64,000 nucleotides of DNA from Siphonodentalium dalli (Eukaryota; Mollusca; Scaphopoda; Gadilida; Siphonodentaliidae). The position numbers and the translations under genes are program-made. Below the pieces are notes generated by a model, which made no database searches, had not been told where the DNA came from, and saw nothing but the letters and a program-made list of their open reading frames with translations. How positions within the stretch are numbered: the first letter of the stretch is position 1; the number at the start of each line of letters is the position of its first letter. Shown piece after piece: positions 24,046-36,321 of the stretch. The stretch is from positions 241,471,530-241,535,529 of the forward strand of contig CP136065.1 of the NCBI GenBank assembly GCA_032622095.1. Direction: 5' to 3'.

Positions 24046-26921
24046 TAAAAGTTACATAATTATATATATTTTTGGGGAGGATAAATATTTTTTACACTTA
24101 TTTAGGAAAACTTCACTCAGACCCCCCCCCCAATCCGTTTTATAGATGGACACTGTTCAGAGTTCTGCCATCAATCATCGAGCAGGTTATGGAATAATTA
24201 ACACCGAAACTAAAAACGCGGAATACATCGAAGTGATCAAATCACGCCATGGTGCAGGAAAGCGTCAGGTGGCATGCCCTTTATGAAAACAATCGTTTTG
24301 TAACTGACTGGATTGTAATATATATATAATATAATGCGTGATGCTGCTCTATGCGGCACTGTAATGGTTAATCACATCCAGTCGTTGAGGTCATACGTGG
24401 CAGCTATTCTATTTTTGTAAATCTTCAATGACACAAGATTAAATGTATTATTTTACAAACACGCATGTGCATAATTTTAGTCCGGGCTATCAAGTCATAT
24501 CAAATATAACAACCATCACACAACAGGCAGGTGACCGGGCGTTTGATTATTTTACTACGTGTTCATAACAGCTGGCCTCCTTTGATGTTCGCACAGAATT
24601 AAGCTTTTATTGGATAAGGTCGCCAATCAATTCAACTTCTCCGATTGCCTTTGATGTTTCCGACCAGCCTGACGTGTATCCTATGTATGTCCGACGAATC
24701 TGTTTGTTGAAAGTCAACGTGTAATGGTAAATTGTCCCCACGAATATGGTTCAACTTACTGTGGAGAAAATATCACCGACTAGACCATAAGTGTGAATAA
24801 TATACATAAACTCTTGACAAAACTCGCAACCTCAATTTGTCAACTTAACAACTGCAACGGCAATTGGAGGCTTCTAAAGAACATCAAAGGGATTCGCCGA
24901 CACACAATGTAATTTATAGAGGCTACTGTGTGTGCTTCGTCAATAAGCACAAACCGCGCTTGTTATATAAAATTGACGGAATATTCCAAGATTGTAGCGA
25001 TATAGCCAACAACAATTTCAAAATGAGTCCAAGAGACATGACAAAGAATCGAAATGTAACTTTGAAAAACTTGATCAAACAATATCTCGGGACAAGATCA
25101 AAGGCTCTATTCTCTCCCAACCGACTTCAAACAAAAATCGTTTCAACACCACGTGATGTCCAATAGGGGTGTGCGGTGTTAGTTGTTCCGTTTAATTTGC
25201 TCCTATTTAGCAATATGCTATATAGTTGCGATCAAATCGAACATATTATAATATTTAAGTTTTAATAGTTCAATAATTCAACAAGATTTGAAGTAATGGC
25301 GTAACTTTGTGACAAAAATGTACACCGGAAAAACGGATACCCCAATCGAAGAATGGATTCGTCCGCCACATATTTCTCAATGTTGATTTTTATGCGCGCG
25401 TTGATTGGTGCGGTACATCTAAAAGGCGTGACGTCATTGTGTACAGGGTCTGTCGGCGGCAGGCATGTGGCTTTGATCTAGTACTACCGATTCAAAGTTT
25501 TGAAAAATACATTCGCCATTTTTGTGAGTTAACATTAATTCATTAGGATTTACACTGCTTCCTATCGTGAAGCAATAGTTCATTTCCATCGATCTGAGCG
25601 AATAAAATGGATTGTTGATCGTCTGTGATTGCTAACCAACACAACTTTTCGTCTGCATTTTGGATTGTACCTCTTGCCCCAATTCTTGGCAATATTGGGT
25701 TACAGTCTTTTCTATAATTCGGACTATGTTTTTCGACCGGTTTGTATCTTCTTTTTACCCATTGTTATTCTCACTAAACACTAAAATACGTCAATATTTC
25801 GTGCATGTGATGAGAATAGATTGTGCTTGTCGGCGCTGCCTTTGTTACCGATATCAATCCTTTGAAGTGAAACTGCTAAAACGTGCAAAAAAACGAACGT
25901 TCTGCACAATGTACACATTAAAGTGTAACTATTTAGAATGGGGCTCGCAACGGGATGCGCTATTTTTTGCACACCTGTATTTTCTAATTACTCAGAAATG
26001 ATCGCGTTTCCGATATATATAATATATTCCATCTTCAGAGTTGAGAACAGGATACTTGTTATAAGTAATGCCTTTGTAATACAATAGACTTATTCACAAG
26101 CCTTCGTTTGTTTACTTTATGTCTTCTGAGTAATATCATTTCATTTATTGAGACTGCAACTTCCTGTGCTAAAAAAAACTTAGTAAATAGGCTATTACAG
26201 GTGATAGTCTGGAAATGCTGGTGTATATGAGGAATGAATTGTTCATATATTCCTTGGCATAAAACGAGTACCGTACTAGTATTATGACCATTAAATTTTA
26301 CACATATGCAAATAATGCAACGGTACTATAAACTACAGTCTACACTAGTGCCGGGGCTATATATTATGGCTCATATTACACGCCCCCCCACCCAATTCAG
26401 AGCGTATATATACATGTATGTATAATAATAATGTATAGGTATCAACGCTTCTATATCACAAAGTCCCATTTAGAAACACAAACTAATTGAACATATTACC
26501 CTGAGCAATGCTGTTTTAATGCGTGCTGCCATTTTACAGGTGCTTGGACAGTAGAGCACCACCAGACATATATACACACATAGCGAATCACCTAGACATG
26601 AATTTAGCGCTTTATCATCATACCTCTTCCATTTTTTACATACTATTTAACATCTACTGATAGGTCTGACGAAGTTAGGGCCCTGTGAATTTTCAAGATT
26701 TTATTTTATGTCTATATCACAGTATGATATTCAATGTCGACAACAAATGGGATGGGTTTTCGCAAACTGAATGTTTGGTGTACATGTAAATATATCACCA
26801 GTTAATGATTGTGACCATGGACTTCTGTCTGCAGATTATATGTAATGTTACTGAAGTGATTTAATCTTGCATCTCTGATTATTTTCGATATAAACATTAT
26901 CTGAAACTTAATTAGAATGTA
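24046..26921. other. Intergenic, no feature recognised
   Basis: Contains short unrecognised frames (e.g. 24,864-25,166 and 25,660-26,001, plus strand) without ATG starts, motifs or splice context. Homopolymer runs occur at 24,121 and 26,383. No tandem array or inverted repeat was noticed. Confidence 0.5.
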
Positions 26922-27221
26922 CCCCACTGGACAAAACAAGTGTTCATTGGCACCGCGGTGTATTTGCCGTTCGGCTGCGTTATCAGAGTGTGTAACTGCA
27001 GTTGAGCCGAAAGGCAACTACACCGTGGTTAGATTTCTGGTTTGTATTGTCTTTTTTCAGTTTAATGAACGTACACCGCGGCAACTACACCATGGCTGAA
27101 TGGCAAGTACACCGCGGCCCAACTGTAGTTAGCCGGTGGAGCCGCGGTGTAGTTCCATATCGGCTGCGGTGGCAACACTAACCGCACCGCGGTTAGTCGA
27201 AACTTGTTTTGTCCAGCAGGG
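26922..27221. mobile_element. 300-bp MITE with TIR CCCCACTGGACAAAACAAGT and TA flanks
   Basis: Left CCCCACTGGACAAAACAAGT and right ACTTGTTTTGTCCAGCAGGG differ at one or two positions. TA lies on each side. The interior is unusually GC-rich, with CACCGCGG / CCGCGGTG occurring about seven times in both orientations. Confidence 0.8.
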
Positions 27222-28135
27222 TATATATTAATTATACAATCAGAGAATTGTATATGCGATGTAATTTTCGATTAAAATTCTTGGACTGAAATTTCCAAAT
27301 ATCTTTTCAAGAACAAACGCCGCGCGCGACCGAATTTGAGGGCATACCATGCACCGTAGTCAAGCCATTTGATCAATTGGTCAAAGTGAGTGACCTTGCT
27401 TGATGTTCTCAACTTGGCGCAAGATTTGGAATGTGTACAAGTTCGCAGTCATATTGCTTTAACAGATATCCTTCGTATAGGTTATAAAAGTTACAAAATT
27501 ATGAAAATTTTCTCAAGAAACTATACTAATACATGTAGTATAATGATAGTGCATGCGATATTATCTACAAAACACACTTTGTTTGAGCCGAGCATTTGTT
27601 TATATACAGCATGTGAAGTGTGAACCATAAGCATATCACTTCATGGTGGACCCATTCAACACCAAAATCTTGAGTGGCGAGGATTAGCAGGCGCTATACC
27701 AGTACTAGTATGTTGTGAACATGGAGGCATTTTAAATTTAAAGTAAAGTTCACTTAGTGGGGTCTCCCCAGTGTTGAATGCTTTGCTTATCGCATACTCT
27801 TTACGCACTGTACTGTATCATAATATGACTTTTGTTCACATAACACATCATACAAACTTGACAATAACATACTATTTACGTGATATTTATGATTGGTAAA
27901 AGAACCAAGTTTGTATATATTTTAACATTCTTTCTGTTTATGATGGTTTAACATTAATACCCACCGTGAAGGTCATCCGTGCCTTTAATATCATTATTAT
28001 ACCATCCCAATCCTGAGAAACTAACTCAATTGTCCCCCAGAAGGGGGCACAGTCACATTGTTGATACAGCTCCACCCTCACTGCCCTCTACCTATTGGGG
28101 CTGAATTGGTTACATTCGCATGTTTTCGTTGCTTA

Positions 28136-28433
28136 GGGTACCCACGATCTCAAAACATTGATTTGGATACCCAGGATCTCTGAAACGTCAATTAGGGTAC
28201 CGGGTACCAAGGTTTGCCATTTTCTCGCCCAATAGATGTGACATTATAGTTATAACATTTTGGGGATCCTGGGTACTCTAATCAACGTTTCGGGGATCCT
28301 GGACACTCTAATCAATGTTTCGGGGATCCTGGATACTCTAATCAAGGTTTCGGGGATCCTGGGCACTCTAATCAAGGTTCCTGGGATCCTGGGCACTCTA
28401 ATCAAGGTTTCGGGCATCCTGGGTACTCTAATC
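28136..28433. repeat. 30-bp minisatellite with inverted flanking units
   Basis: About six units of GGGGATCCTGGGTACTCTAA plus TCAAGGTTTC lie at 28,261-28,433. About 50 bp upstream (28,136-28,212) the same unit is present in reverse complement (TACCCACGATCTC, TACCCAGGATCTC), so the array contains an inversion. Confidence 0.9.
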
Positions 28434-28539
28434 GATGAGCTTTCCGATGAATGGCAACAAGCCATATTTCCAACTAAATCCTGAAAAATTACCCATAATT
28501 CTGCTGTGGTCAAGGAGTCGATTATTTAGGGAATTACTG
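28432..28539. mobile_element. Half copy of the CAGTAATGC foldback family
   Basis: Only the right arm is present, from GAGCTTTCCGATGAATGGC to GAATTACTG, followed by TA. It directly follows a 30-bp minisatellite. Confidence 0.7.
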
Positions 28540-28581
28540 TACAATGTGTACATGTATTCTTTTTTCCTCCACCGCTAAAAC

Positions 28582-29438
28582 CAAGCATGGAAATAGTGTG
28601 TCTCACATTTGAAGAATGAGGTCTCCAGAGGGCGAGTTTAGTGACGCTATCCCAATTGGCGGGCTAGCATCACCAAATTCACCCTTTGGGAACCTCATTC
28701 TGCTTAGGCCTCAACTGCTATGGAAGATCTGGGATCAGATTGAACTTCCACAGTTGAAGTTGGTGATGTTCACCCAATAGTCACCTCGATTATGAATTTT
28801 TAGCTCAACTTGACAAAATGATGTTTGAGATATTACCATTGGTTGGTCGTCACATGAGTAAGTGAGTACATCCGTTACCAATTTCCTTTAGCACGCCCTG
28901 CAGGTCACAGCTCTAATCCGATCGTCACCAAACTTCATATGAATCTTCGGGGTGACCAATAGATAGGAGCTTTATACCATTTGTTCTGTATTCTGTTAAA
29001 AACAGGGCCAACATCATGTTTGGGATCCCCTCAAGGTGGGAGCTGTTGAATTCGAACGATTTTCAATTAAACACATGGTCACTGGCAGCCATCGTGGATT
29101 TTACTGTTTGCATCACTAAATCCTTTGCCACACCTTACAGGCCACATCTCTCCTCCGATCGTCACCCTTCCCTTCTGTTCAGTTTCTATATCCCCTAATT
29201 TGCAGAAAATAAAATGCATAATCGACAGTAATCGAGGTGACTAATGGGTGAACATCACCAACTTCAATTAGGGAACTTCAATCTGATCCTAGTTCTCCCA
29301 CAGCAGTTTAGGCCTAAGTAGAATGAGATTCCCAGAGGGTGAATTTGGTGATGCTAGTCCGCTGTGCATGGTAGTGTCACTAAATTCACTTTCTGGGGAC
29401 CTCATTCTGATGTCAGACACACTATATCCAGGCTTGTG
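28582..29438. mobile_element. hAT-type foldback MITE, interrupted by another repeat
   Basis: The left part (from CAAGCATGGAAATAG) and right part (to CCAGGCTTG) carry the AGAATGAGGTC...CAGAGGGTGAATTTAGTGA foldback arms of the family. Between about 28,800 and 29,165 lies an unrelated insertion, a reverse-oriented fragment of the tandem family seen at 8.75-9.74 kb (CGATCGTCACCAAACTTCATATGA). This gives relative ages: the hAT MITE is older than the insertion. No clear 8-bp duplication remains. Confidence 0.75.
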
Positions 29439-29458
29439 CATGTCACATGAATCTTTAA

Positions 29459-29719
29459 CCATTTCATGACTGTCGCTGCGCTGTTGCATCATTAAGGGCC
29501 CTGTGCCAATGCATTCTCTTTCATATACGAGTCTCCCATAGGGAGCCTCACATACATGTATATAAGAGAATGCATTGGCTTACAAGGTCAAGGTAAATAA
29601 TGTTAGGCCAATGAATTCGCGTATATATGTTAGGTGCCCTGTGGGCAACTTGCATATATGAGAGAATGAATTGGCTCATGGTTTTCGCAAAATTTCAGAA
29701 AGTTCCAGTCATGAAAGGG
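29459..29719. mobile_element. piggyBac-type MITE, third TIR type, two hairpins
   Basis: TTAA flanks at 29455-29458 and 29720-29723. Ends CCATTTCATGACTG / CAGTCATGAAAGGG. Contains two diverged hairpins of the same module, one of them with a gene-conversion-like loop change (GAGTCTCCCATAGGGAGCCTC). Confidence 0.85.
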
Positions 29720-29723
29720 TTAA

Positions 29724-31959
29724 CATGATTTAATTGCATTGTTTCAATGCCTAGTTTAATTCTGTACATGTGTGAGTGTATCAGGCATAATAAATACAAA
29801 ATTAAATAGTTCATCTGTCTATATAAAAGCCAAGTGTTTGTGTGTGTCTGTCTGTAACTCTGTCACGATTTTGACACATTTAATAATATATCACCCTCGT
29901 GTCCGATTGCGACTGAATTTTGACGATGTCTTGCGGATCTTGGAATATGACACATAAAATTGCAGGCCAATTTGTACAAGATGACCAGAGATATACATGT
30001 AGCACACTTCTAAGGGTCATAAAAGCAAAATGGTTTTCCTGCGAGATGTAATAGCGCAGTGTGATAATTTTAGAGTTATGTCGCTTGGATCGATAACGAA
30101 GCATGTGCGATCATTGAAATCCGTCAATTTTTGACAGGCAATCCCCTAGTTGAAATCATAAAATATAATAATCAAGCAAATGACACTTTTCGGTAATAGA
30201 TCGTGAATCAAGATTTCAGTCAAATCATATAAAGTGTTTTGGAGAAGTTTTTCCAGTTGTGCTTATTTCCATTAGGATTCACAGATCTTATAAGAAGGCC
30301 CTTACAATTAAATGCCACACACACGGCTGTTTACCGAGCTTTGGCCTTTGGGAGCCTGGTTTTATATATTATTGCTTCATTATAGCCGGTCACACCTTTC
30401 TGCTATTCTGATATCCAGCAGCTATTAGGTTTAAAGGTGTTTTAGAGTGGTCGTGACAAACAAACTAATGGGAAACAAGAGAAATTGATGAAGGTTGTTA
30501 TGGTGTGGCCTTTGATGATAATTGAATATGACAACCTGTCACAATAATTTGATATCCCCGGAAGTTCAAAGGAATTTTGCTGTGTGTGCACAGGTGGGGA
30601 ATGTTAGGTTCATCTGCATTCTGCAGGTCATACAGAATAGGATATCCACTTCATGTCCGCAGTGATCATAGCTGTTATATTTCATAGATATGAGCTTAAA
30701 ATCCCAAATGGGGAAGGTTATGACTATCCAGGCCTGCAAATTTGAGACGATTGACCGTTCAGTTTGCCTGGAGGTTATCTAAAATGAAAATGCCACGAAC
30801 GACAAATATGTTGCGCCAAAGTTTTATGTAGGTCTCACGATAACTGATTCTCTCACCTTAATTTTAGCTGCACCAAGTCCCAAAATGAGACATTCAAAAT
30901 TATTACCATAGTTCAATGAGTTGCCCATCTGTTGTAGTGATTATAACAGTGTGTGACTCTTCTGCTAAGCTATGGTATGGGTTACCTATGCACAAACCAG
31001 GCGAAAGTAAACTAGCTTACATGTACACATAATTTTGAAATCTGCAGGCCTGAACTATCTTACTGCCACTTGCAGATGTTGATAGGACATTTCCTAGTGA
31101 AGCAGAGTGAAATGTAAATGAGAAGTGTTGTGTTCCTTCCCCTGGAAATGACATCTAAAGTTGCTGACACAACAGGATCTTTCTAGATATGATATGTAGT
31201 TCCTTGTCTCCACATCCAATTGGCTGAACTAGCTGCCACGATTAAATTATCATGTGCCCCTTCACCCTTGACAGCTGGGTTTAAGAGGTTTGTTGGGTAA
31301 AGGGTTAACAAATAAAATAGTTCAAGATTTAGTCTTGATATAAATAAAGCATTCAATGGATTGTGAGGGCAATGATAAATTAATGAAATTGCTGTGTCTG
31401 ACTGTTGACAAAAATGAAAATTGCTTTTTAATAGCATCACCCTTTGGGTATTGACTGGACTGATTGCATACAGATAAGTTGTGTAACCTTCCTTTGAAGA
31501 TTTGAATGATTCACATGGCCTGTGGCTTCCAGACTGATTCTAATCAGGTCTATCCTCATCATTTGTGATGATGAAAGATGAGCAGACAACTGAGATGTCC
31601 AACTTTTCCATTGACTCTCCCTGCTATGAATTAAATAGGTCACTGACCCAGGTATATTTGATGGATAACAAACTGTATGTGTTGTTTTCATGAACAGGAT
31701 GTGAACAAATTATACAAAATGAAAACTTAATATTTTGAAAGTAGCAATTAAATCTTTCAAACTTCATTCAAAGCTGTGTGAGGTAGCCTCACTAAATTCA
31801 CCCTCTGGGAGACCTTTTATGCAAATGGCTTGATCAGGATTCATTGCGATTTTCAGATTATATAGGAAGAAAATTATATTTATCTTGTATTTTGTCTATG
31901 CAATTTGGAAGGAAGTATAAGATAGGTTGATAAATACACAAAATATTGATACACTGGCT
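29724..31959. other. Intergenic, mostly unique sequence
   Basis: Apart from the solo MITE end at 31,290 and a 40-bp hAT-MITE-like scrap at about 31,780 (CTCACTAAATTCACCCTCTG), no feature is recognised. Confidence 0.5.
31290..31309. mobile_element. Solo piggyBac-MITE terminal repeat
   Basis: TTGTTGGGTAAAGGG followed by TTAA is identical to the right end of the CCCTTTACCCAACA family. I find no matching left end or hairpin nearby, so this is a truncated remnant. Confidence 0.6.
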
Positions 31960-32569
31960 TCATATGCACTGAAAAATACTTGTCACAGCCATTTTCCAGT
32001 AGTGAAACAGACGCACTTTATTTGCACCATATCAGGAATAGACGAACACGGAACGCTCTTTTCTTTTCCATGCTGTGCACATGGCTGTTGTTTGTTTGGA
32101 ACCCAAACTCCGTATTCAGAGTTTTATTTTTATGACTTCAGTGCGTCTATAATGCCGTTTGAAAGGTAGTTTTATTTTTACTTATTTCGATACCGGGAAA
32201 AATTCAAAAGCGAATATTATTAGGTGTATTTTGGAGTGCAAACCGCCAAGTGACTTCAATGCAATAAAACCTATAGAACTCGTAAAAAGAAGTAGCCAGG
32301 AATCCAGTTGCTTTAGCAGCTTTCGGACCAAGGGTATTTCTCAGTGTTATAATTTATTGGTAAATTGCTTAATGTCTATATTATTCCACTCCGAAATATC
32401 AACAATGAATGCTGTTCCGTTGTCATGCACAACCGTAACTCACTTCTGTTATGATGTTGGTGACAATTCACATGACGATGACAACCCCGCATCCATTTAC
32501 TCAGGAATTGAATTCACTGCCATTCTTTGTAATGAGGCGGAGTATCTCAACTCGTTTTCCCTGATTTAA
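31960..32569 (+). pseudogene. Possible decayed coding sequence, two overlapping plus-strand frames
   Basis: One frame is open to TAG at 32,167-32,169. The next frame is open from about 32,153 to TAA at 32,567-32,569 (136 codons), so a single-base shift near 32,160 would give one ORF of about 200 residues. No ATG-initiated full frame exists. The peptide has clustered Cys/His (SFPCCAHGCCLFG) and a hydrophobic FYFYDFSASIMPF segment. The layout loosely recalls OTU or herpes-tegument-like peptidase domains of some mobile elements, but no catalytic motif is clear. It may equally be chance. Base composition is similar to the surroundings. Confidence 0.25.
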
Positions 32570-33583
32570 TATCAAAATGGAAAAATATCATTTTATATCC
32601 GTCCAACATCGAAACGATAGGAACTGAATGCATAGAAAGTTTAATATCAAAATAGTATCTTTCGCATAGCAAACAAGTTATTTCATATGATATAATCAAA
32701 ATAGAAAATAAAATTTGTTGAATAAATATCATCCTGGAACACTGAATGCATCTTTAATTTTTCAAAATAACAAACATGAGCTTGAAATTTAAAAGTTCAA
32801 TTTGGTTTCACCATGTAACTATTTTGAATAAAGGCTAAACCAATATGGTGATGGTGTGCCCACACATCCAGTTATACTCATGACAAAGATATTTGCCACT
32901 CTTGGCAAAGATCATTACCATGTTCTTACTCATACAAGTACATGTACATAATAAACTGTGGTCGGACAGGTTTACAAGAATTCATAACCAAAACCGCAAC
33001 AAGCCATGAGCTCAATTTATTACTTAGACTGCAATGAATAGAGCAGCAGGGGAATATTCATTTACAACTGGAAGTTTGTACTCAGTTAACTTATCCCTCC
33101 TGGAGCCCCAATATTTGCATAGACTATAATGGCGTCGCCCTGTGCTTGCTTTGGATGGTACACTTTGATGTTTTCTAATAAAAATATTAAAACGTTTAGA
33201 TCAAATAAAGGATTTGCAAAGCTCTTTGCTGGATATTTGAATCTTTCTGAGGCATTTCACAGCTTCAGTGTATACACAAATGAGTTTAGATGAAAGCCTT
33301 TTGAGTTTAACTTTGTAAAGTTAGATGTTTTTTGTATTTTTTTCTCTTTCTTTCTTGGGATAGGGTACACAATTATTAATGAAAGGATGTACCCCCAGTA
33401 GAATGATTTAATGCAGATAACATTGTGTTTCGAAATAAAATATCTTGTATGTGCTTGTGGTATTTCTGCCTCTGGTGAAGATAAAGCATTTATAGGTGCC
33501 AAGCCCTGTGTACAGGTGTATGCCCATTTTCTGCACAGGTGGTGATAATCATGATAATAAAAAAAAATGCCTTCAGGGTACTA

Positions 33584-33844
33584 CAGTAATGCCCTAATTA
33601 ATCAACTCCATAACCACAGCTGAATTATGGGTAACTTTTCAGGATTTAGTCGGAAATATGACTTGTTGCCATTCACCGGAAAGCTCTCCCTGAGAGCTTT
33701 CCGATGAATGGCAACAAGCCATATTTCCGACTAAATCCTGAAAAGTTACCCATGAATGGCAACAAGCCATATTTCCGACTAAATCCTGAAAAGTTACCCA
33801 TAATTCTGCTGTGGTTAAGAAGTCGATTACTTAGAGCATTACTG
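33584..33844. mobile_element. TA-flanked long-TIR foldback MITE (CAGTAATGC ends)
   Basis: CAGTAATGCCCTAATTAATC ... GCATTACTG with TA on both sides, as in Tc1/mariner-pogo type elements. The arms of about 100 bp meet at AGAGCTTTCC near the centre. An extra internal direct repeat (GAATGGCAACAAGCCATATT block) makes the right arm longer. Confidence 0.8.
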
Positions 33845-34225
33845 TATTTGCAAAGTTGGTGAAGATTTTCAACCTACTCATTCAGTTAGATGTTGATGAA
33901 TATTAGTAGTTTTGATAGAATTCTAGGATGTCTGTATGTTGTGAATTTATGATTAGGAATTTATAGGACGTAGTAGTTAGAATGAAGAGAATGTTCAATA
34001 TGTTATGATTCTGAAATAAAATCTGGAATATAAGGCATGTTTCCAAAACCTAACTTTGCTTTAATATCATCAGGCCTTAAAATCCATAAACTTATGCGAG
34101 AATAAAAATATAGCAAAATATAGCATTTCTAAACCAAATCGGCTGCTTTTATGAGAATCAAACTAAGAATCAGGATTCTGATTCTCGAAATTTTTTGATG
34201 AAATCATCAATCGAATGACAAGTTA

Positions 34226-34442
34226 CAGCAATGCCCTAAATAATCGACTCCTTAACCACTACAGAATTATGGGTAACTTTTCAGGATTAGCCAGAAATAT
34301 GGCTTGTTGCAATTCATCGGAAAGCTCTCGGGGTGTGCTTTCCGATGAATGGCAACAAGCCATATTTCCGACTAAATCCTGAAAAGTTACCCATAATTCT
34401 GCTGTGGTTAAGAAGTCGATTATTTAGAGCATTAATTTACTG
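34226..34442. mobile_element. TA-flanked long-TIR foldback MITE, second copy
   Basis: CAGCAATGCCCTAAATAATC ... ATTTACTG between TA dinucleotides. The near-perfect palindrome is centred at about 34,333. Confidence 0.8.
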
Positions 34443-34472
34443 TAGCAGCTTGCACATTTGTGTGTATGTCAA

Positions 34473-34890
34473 CAAGCCTGAGAATAAGGTGCCTGTCATT
34501 TGCAGAATGAGGTCCACAGAGGGTGAATTTATTGACGCTATCTCGCATAGCAGGCTAACATCACTAAATTCGCCCTCAGGGGACCTCATTCTGCTTAGGC
34601 CTCATCTTCTCTGGAAAGATTCTTTATTATCAAATTTCTATAGAAACTTCTTCACAAAGATTCCATTTCTTTTTTTTAGTTGCGCAATCGAGGTTTCCAA
34701 ATGGGTGTACATCACAATATTCATCATTTGGTAACTTCAATCCGAGTTTATGTCTCCCATATGAGATGAGGCCATGCTGATTGAGGTCTCCAGAGGGTGA
34801 ATTTAGTGTTGCTAGTTGCTGGGTAGTGTCACTAAATTCACCCTCTGGGGACCCATTCTGCCAATGACAGGCACACTAAACTCAGGCTTG
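34473..34890. mobile_element. hAT-type foldback MITE with 8-bp target duplication TATGTCAA
   Basis: Ends CAAGCCTGAG / CTCAGGCTTG. Each terminal arm is itself a hairpin of GAATGAGGTCC...GGACCTCATTC type. Flanked by TATGTCAA on both sides (34465-34472, 34891-34898), an exact 8-bp duplication as made by hAT transposases. Confidence 0.88.
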
Positions 34891-34898
34891 TATGTCAA

Positions 34899-35046
34899 CA
34901 AGCCTTGAATAGGGTGTATGTCATTTGCAGAATGAGGTCCCCAGAGGGTGAATTTAGTGATGCTACCTCGTATAGCGGGCTAGCATCACCAAATTCACCC
35001 TCTGGGAACCTCATTCTGCAAATGACAGACACCCTATTTCAAGGCT
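34899..35046. mobile_element. Short hAT-type foldback MITE inserted at the same TATGTCAA
   Basis: A single-hairpin version of the family (CAAGCCTTGAATAGGG...AAGGCTTT). It abuts the previous copy across one TATGTCAA and is followed by a third TATGTCAA at 35047-35054. Two elements therefore share one target octamer. Confidence 0.85.
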
Positions 35047-35879
35047 TTTATGTCAATTTGACCATGTCCTAGAATCCTAATCTAAAAAGCCTAATTATAT
35101 ATTTTCACCTGTATGTATTAAATACAAGAATCTACATGTATAATATACAGGTGTACGCATATATGTTGACAACATTGTATACTAATTCTGATGACTAGTG
35201 TGTCTTAACATGTTCAGCTCATTTCAAGTTACAGTCTAAGCAAATTTCCATATTCTATTCAGAAATTCTATTCTTCCCATTTATATCAGGAGACAGTCCC
35301 ATATCGTCGGTAATTGATAGCCCTGTGATCAGACGCTATGAATATCACACCTAGCATTAAGTTGGCTCAATTCTGCATAACACAATCTCCATTAACACAC
35401 TACAATTGTAAGCTATATTCATGAGCGTGATCCGATTTAAGTAGAGAAGGAATATGCATTCCCATGTTTATGATGATGGGGCAATATCTATTTCATTCTT
35501 TTCTCAGTCTATTTTTGCGGGTCTCAGTCTACTGGGTTAAAATTGAGTCCCATTCCAGAGACATATCCAGGAATTTTTTGGGGGCATCTGTTTCTGTGTT
35601 GAGAATGTCCCTAAATAAATAATGGGGTATTATTATTTCCTAATAACATATATAATTGCCTACTGAGACCCCACATATATGAATGAATTCACCTGTATCA
35701 TTGATCAGTAGTGGGTAGCAAAAGCAAGATACATGTACATGTATGTATCTGGGAATTCTAAGGTTCAGTATTTCTTCCTCAGCTGTATTTTGGCTTTAGA
35801 GTTTGTGCACCTGTTACATGTTTCAAATTAGTCCTGGATATGTCCCTATTTCTTTCCTTGGAATGAAACAGTACTTTAA

Positions 35880-36157
35880 CCTTTTCTGTACTAAATACTC
35901 AGTGACGAGTAGTTATCCCGTAGGGAATGTTGAGATAATAAGTTCGACCATAGGTCCTTTGGCATACAGTAATGCTCTAATTAATCAACCTCTTAACCAC
36001 AGCAGAATTATGGGTAACTTTTCAGGATTTAGTCGGAAATATGGCTTGTTGCCATTCATTGGAAAGCTCTCCACGAGATATCCCTGCAAATCAATAATAG
36101 ACCATTCCGATGTACACTTTATTGCTGAATGGGGAATCCGTTTTAGTGAGGAAAGGG
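35880..36157. mobile_element. TTAA-flanked MITE with nested TA-type foldback, just upstream of Axin
   Basis: TTAA at 35876-35879 and 36158-36161. Ends CCTTTTCTGTACTAAA / TTTAGTGAGGAAAGGG are imperfect inverted repeats. The interior includes a GACCATAGGTCC hairpin turn and, at 35967-36074, half of the CAGTAATGC foldback family. It ends about 165 bp before the presumed Axin 5' UTR exon. Confidence 0.65.
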
Positions 36158-36321
36158 TTAACCCTATTTTATGATTAGTTTAATACCCAATCAAATCCAA
36201 AATCCCATGTTTTCAAATAAAGTACAGGTATGTTTTTATTTACACAAGACTATGTGAAAGTACTGATACTTTCTTTTGAAAATATTTCTGAAAACTAATA
36301 TAATCTTATGTATTTTTTCAG

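Noticed and set aside
24864-25166. 100-codon plus-strand frame
   Set aside because: TTG start, unrecognised peptide, no neighbouring exon; not supportable as a gene.
34333-34734. 133-codon plus-strand ORF
   Set aside because: Lies across two MITEs (the TA-type and hAT-type foldbacks). The peptide SPSGDLILLRPHLLW recurs wherever the hAT-type MITE occurs.
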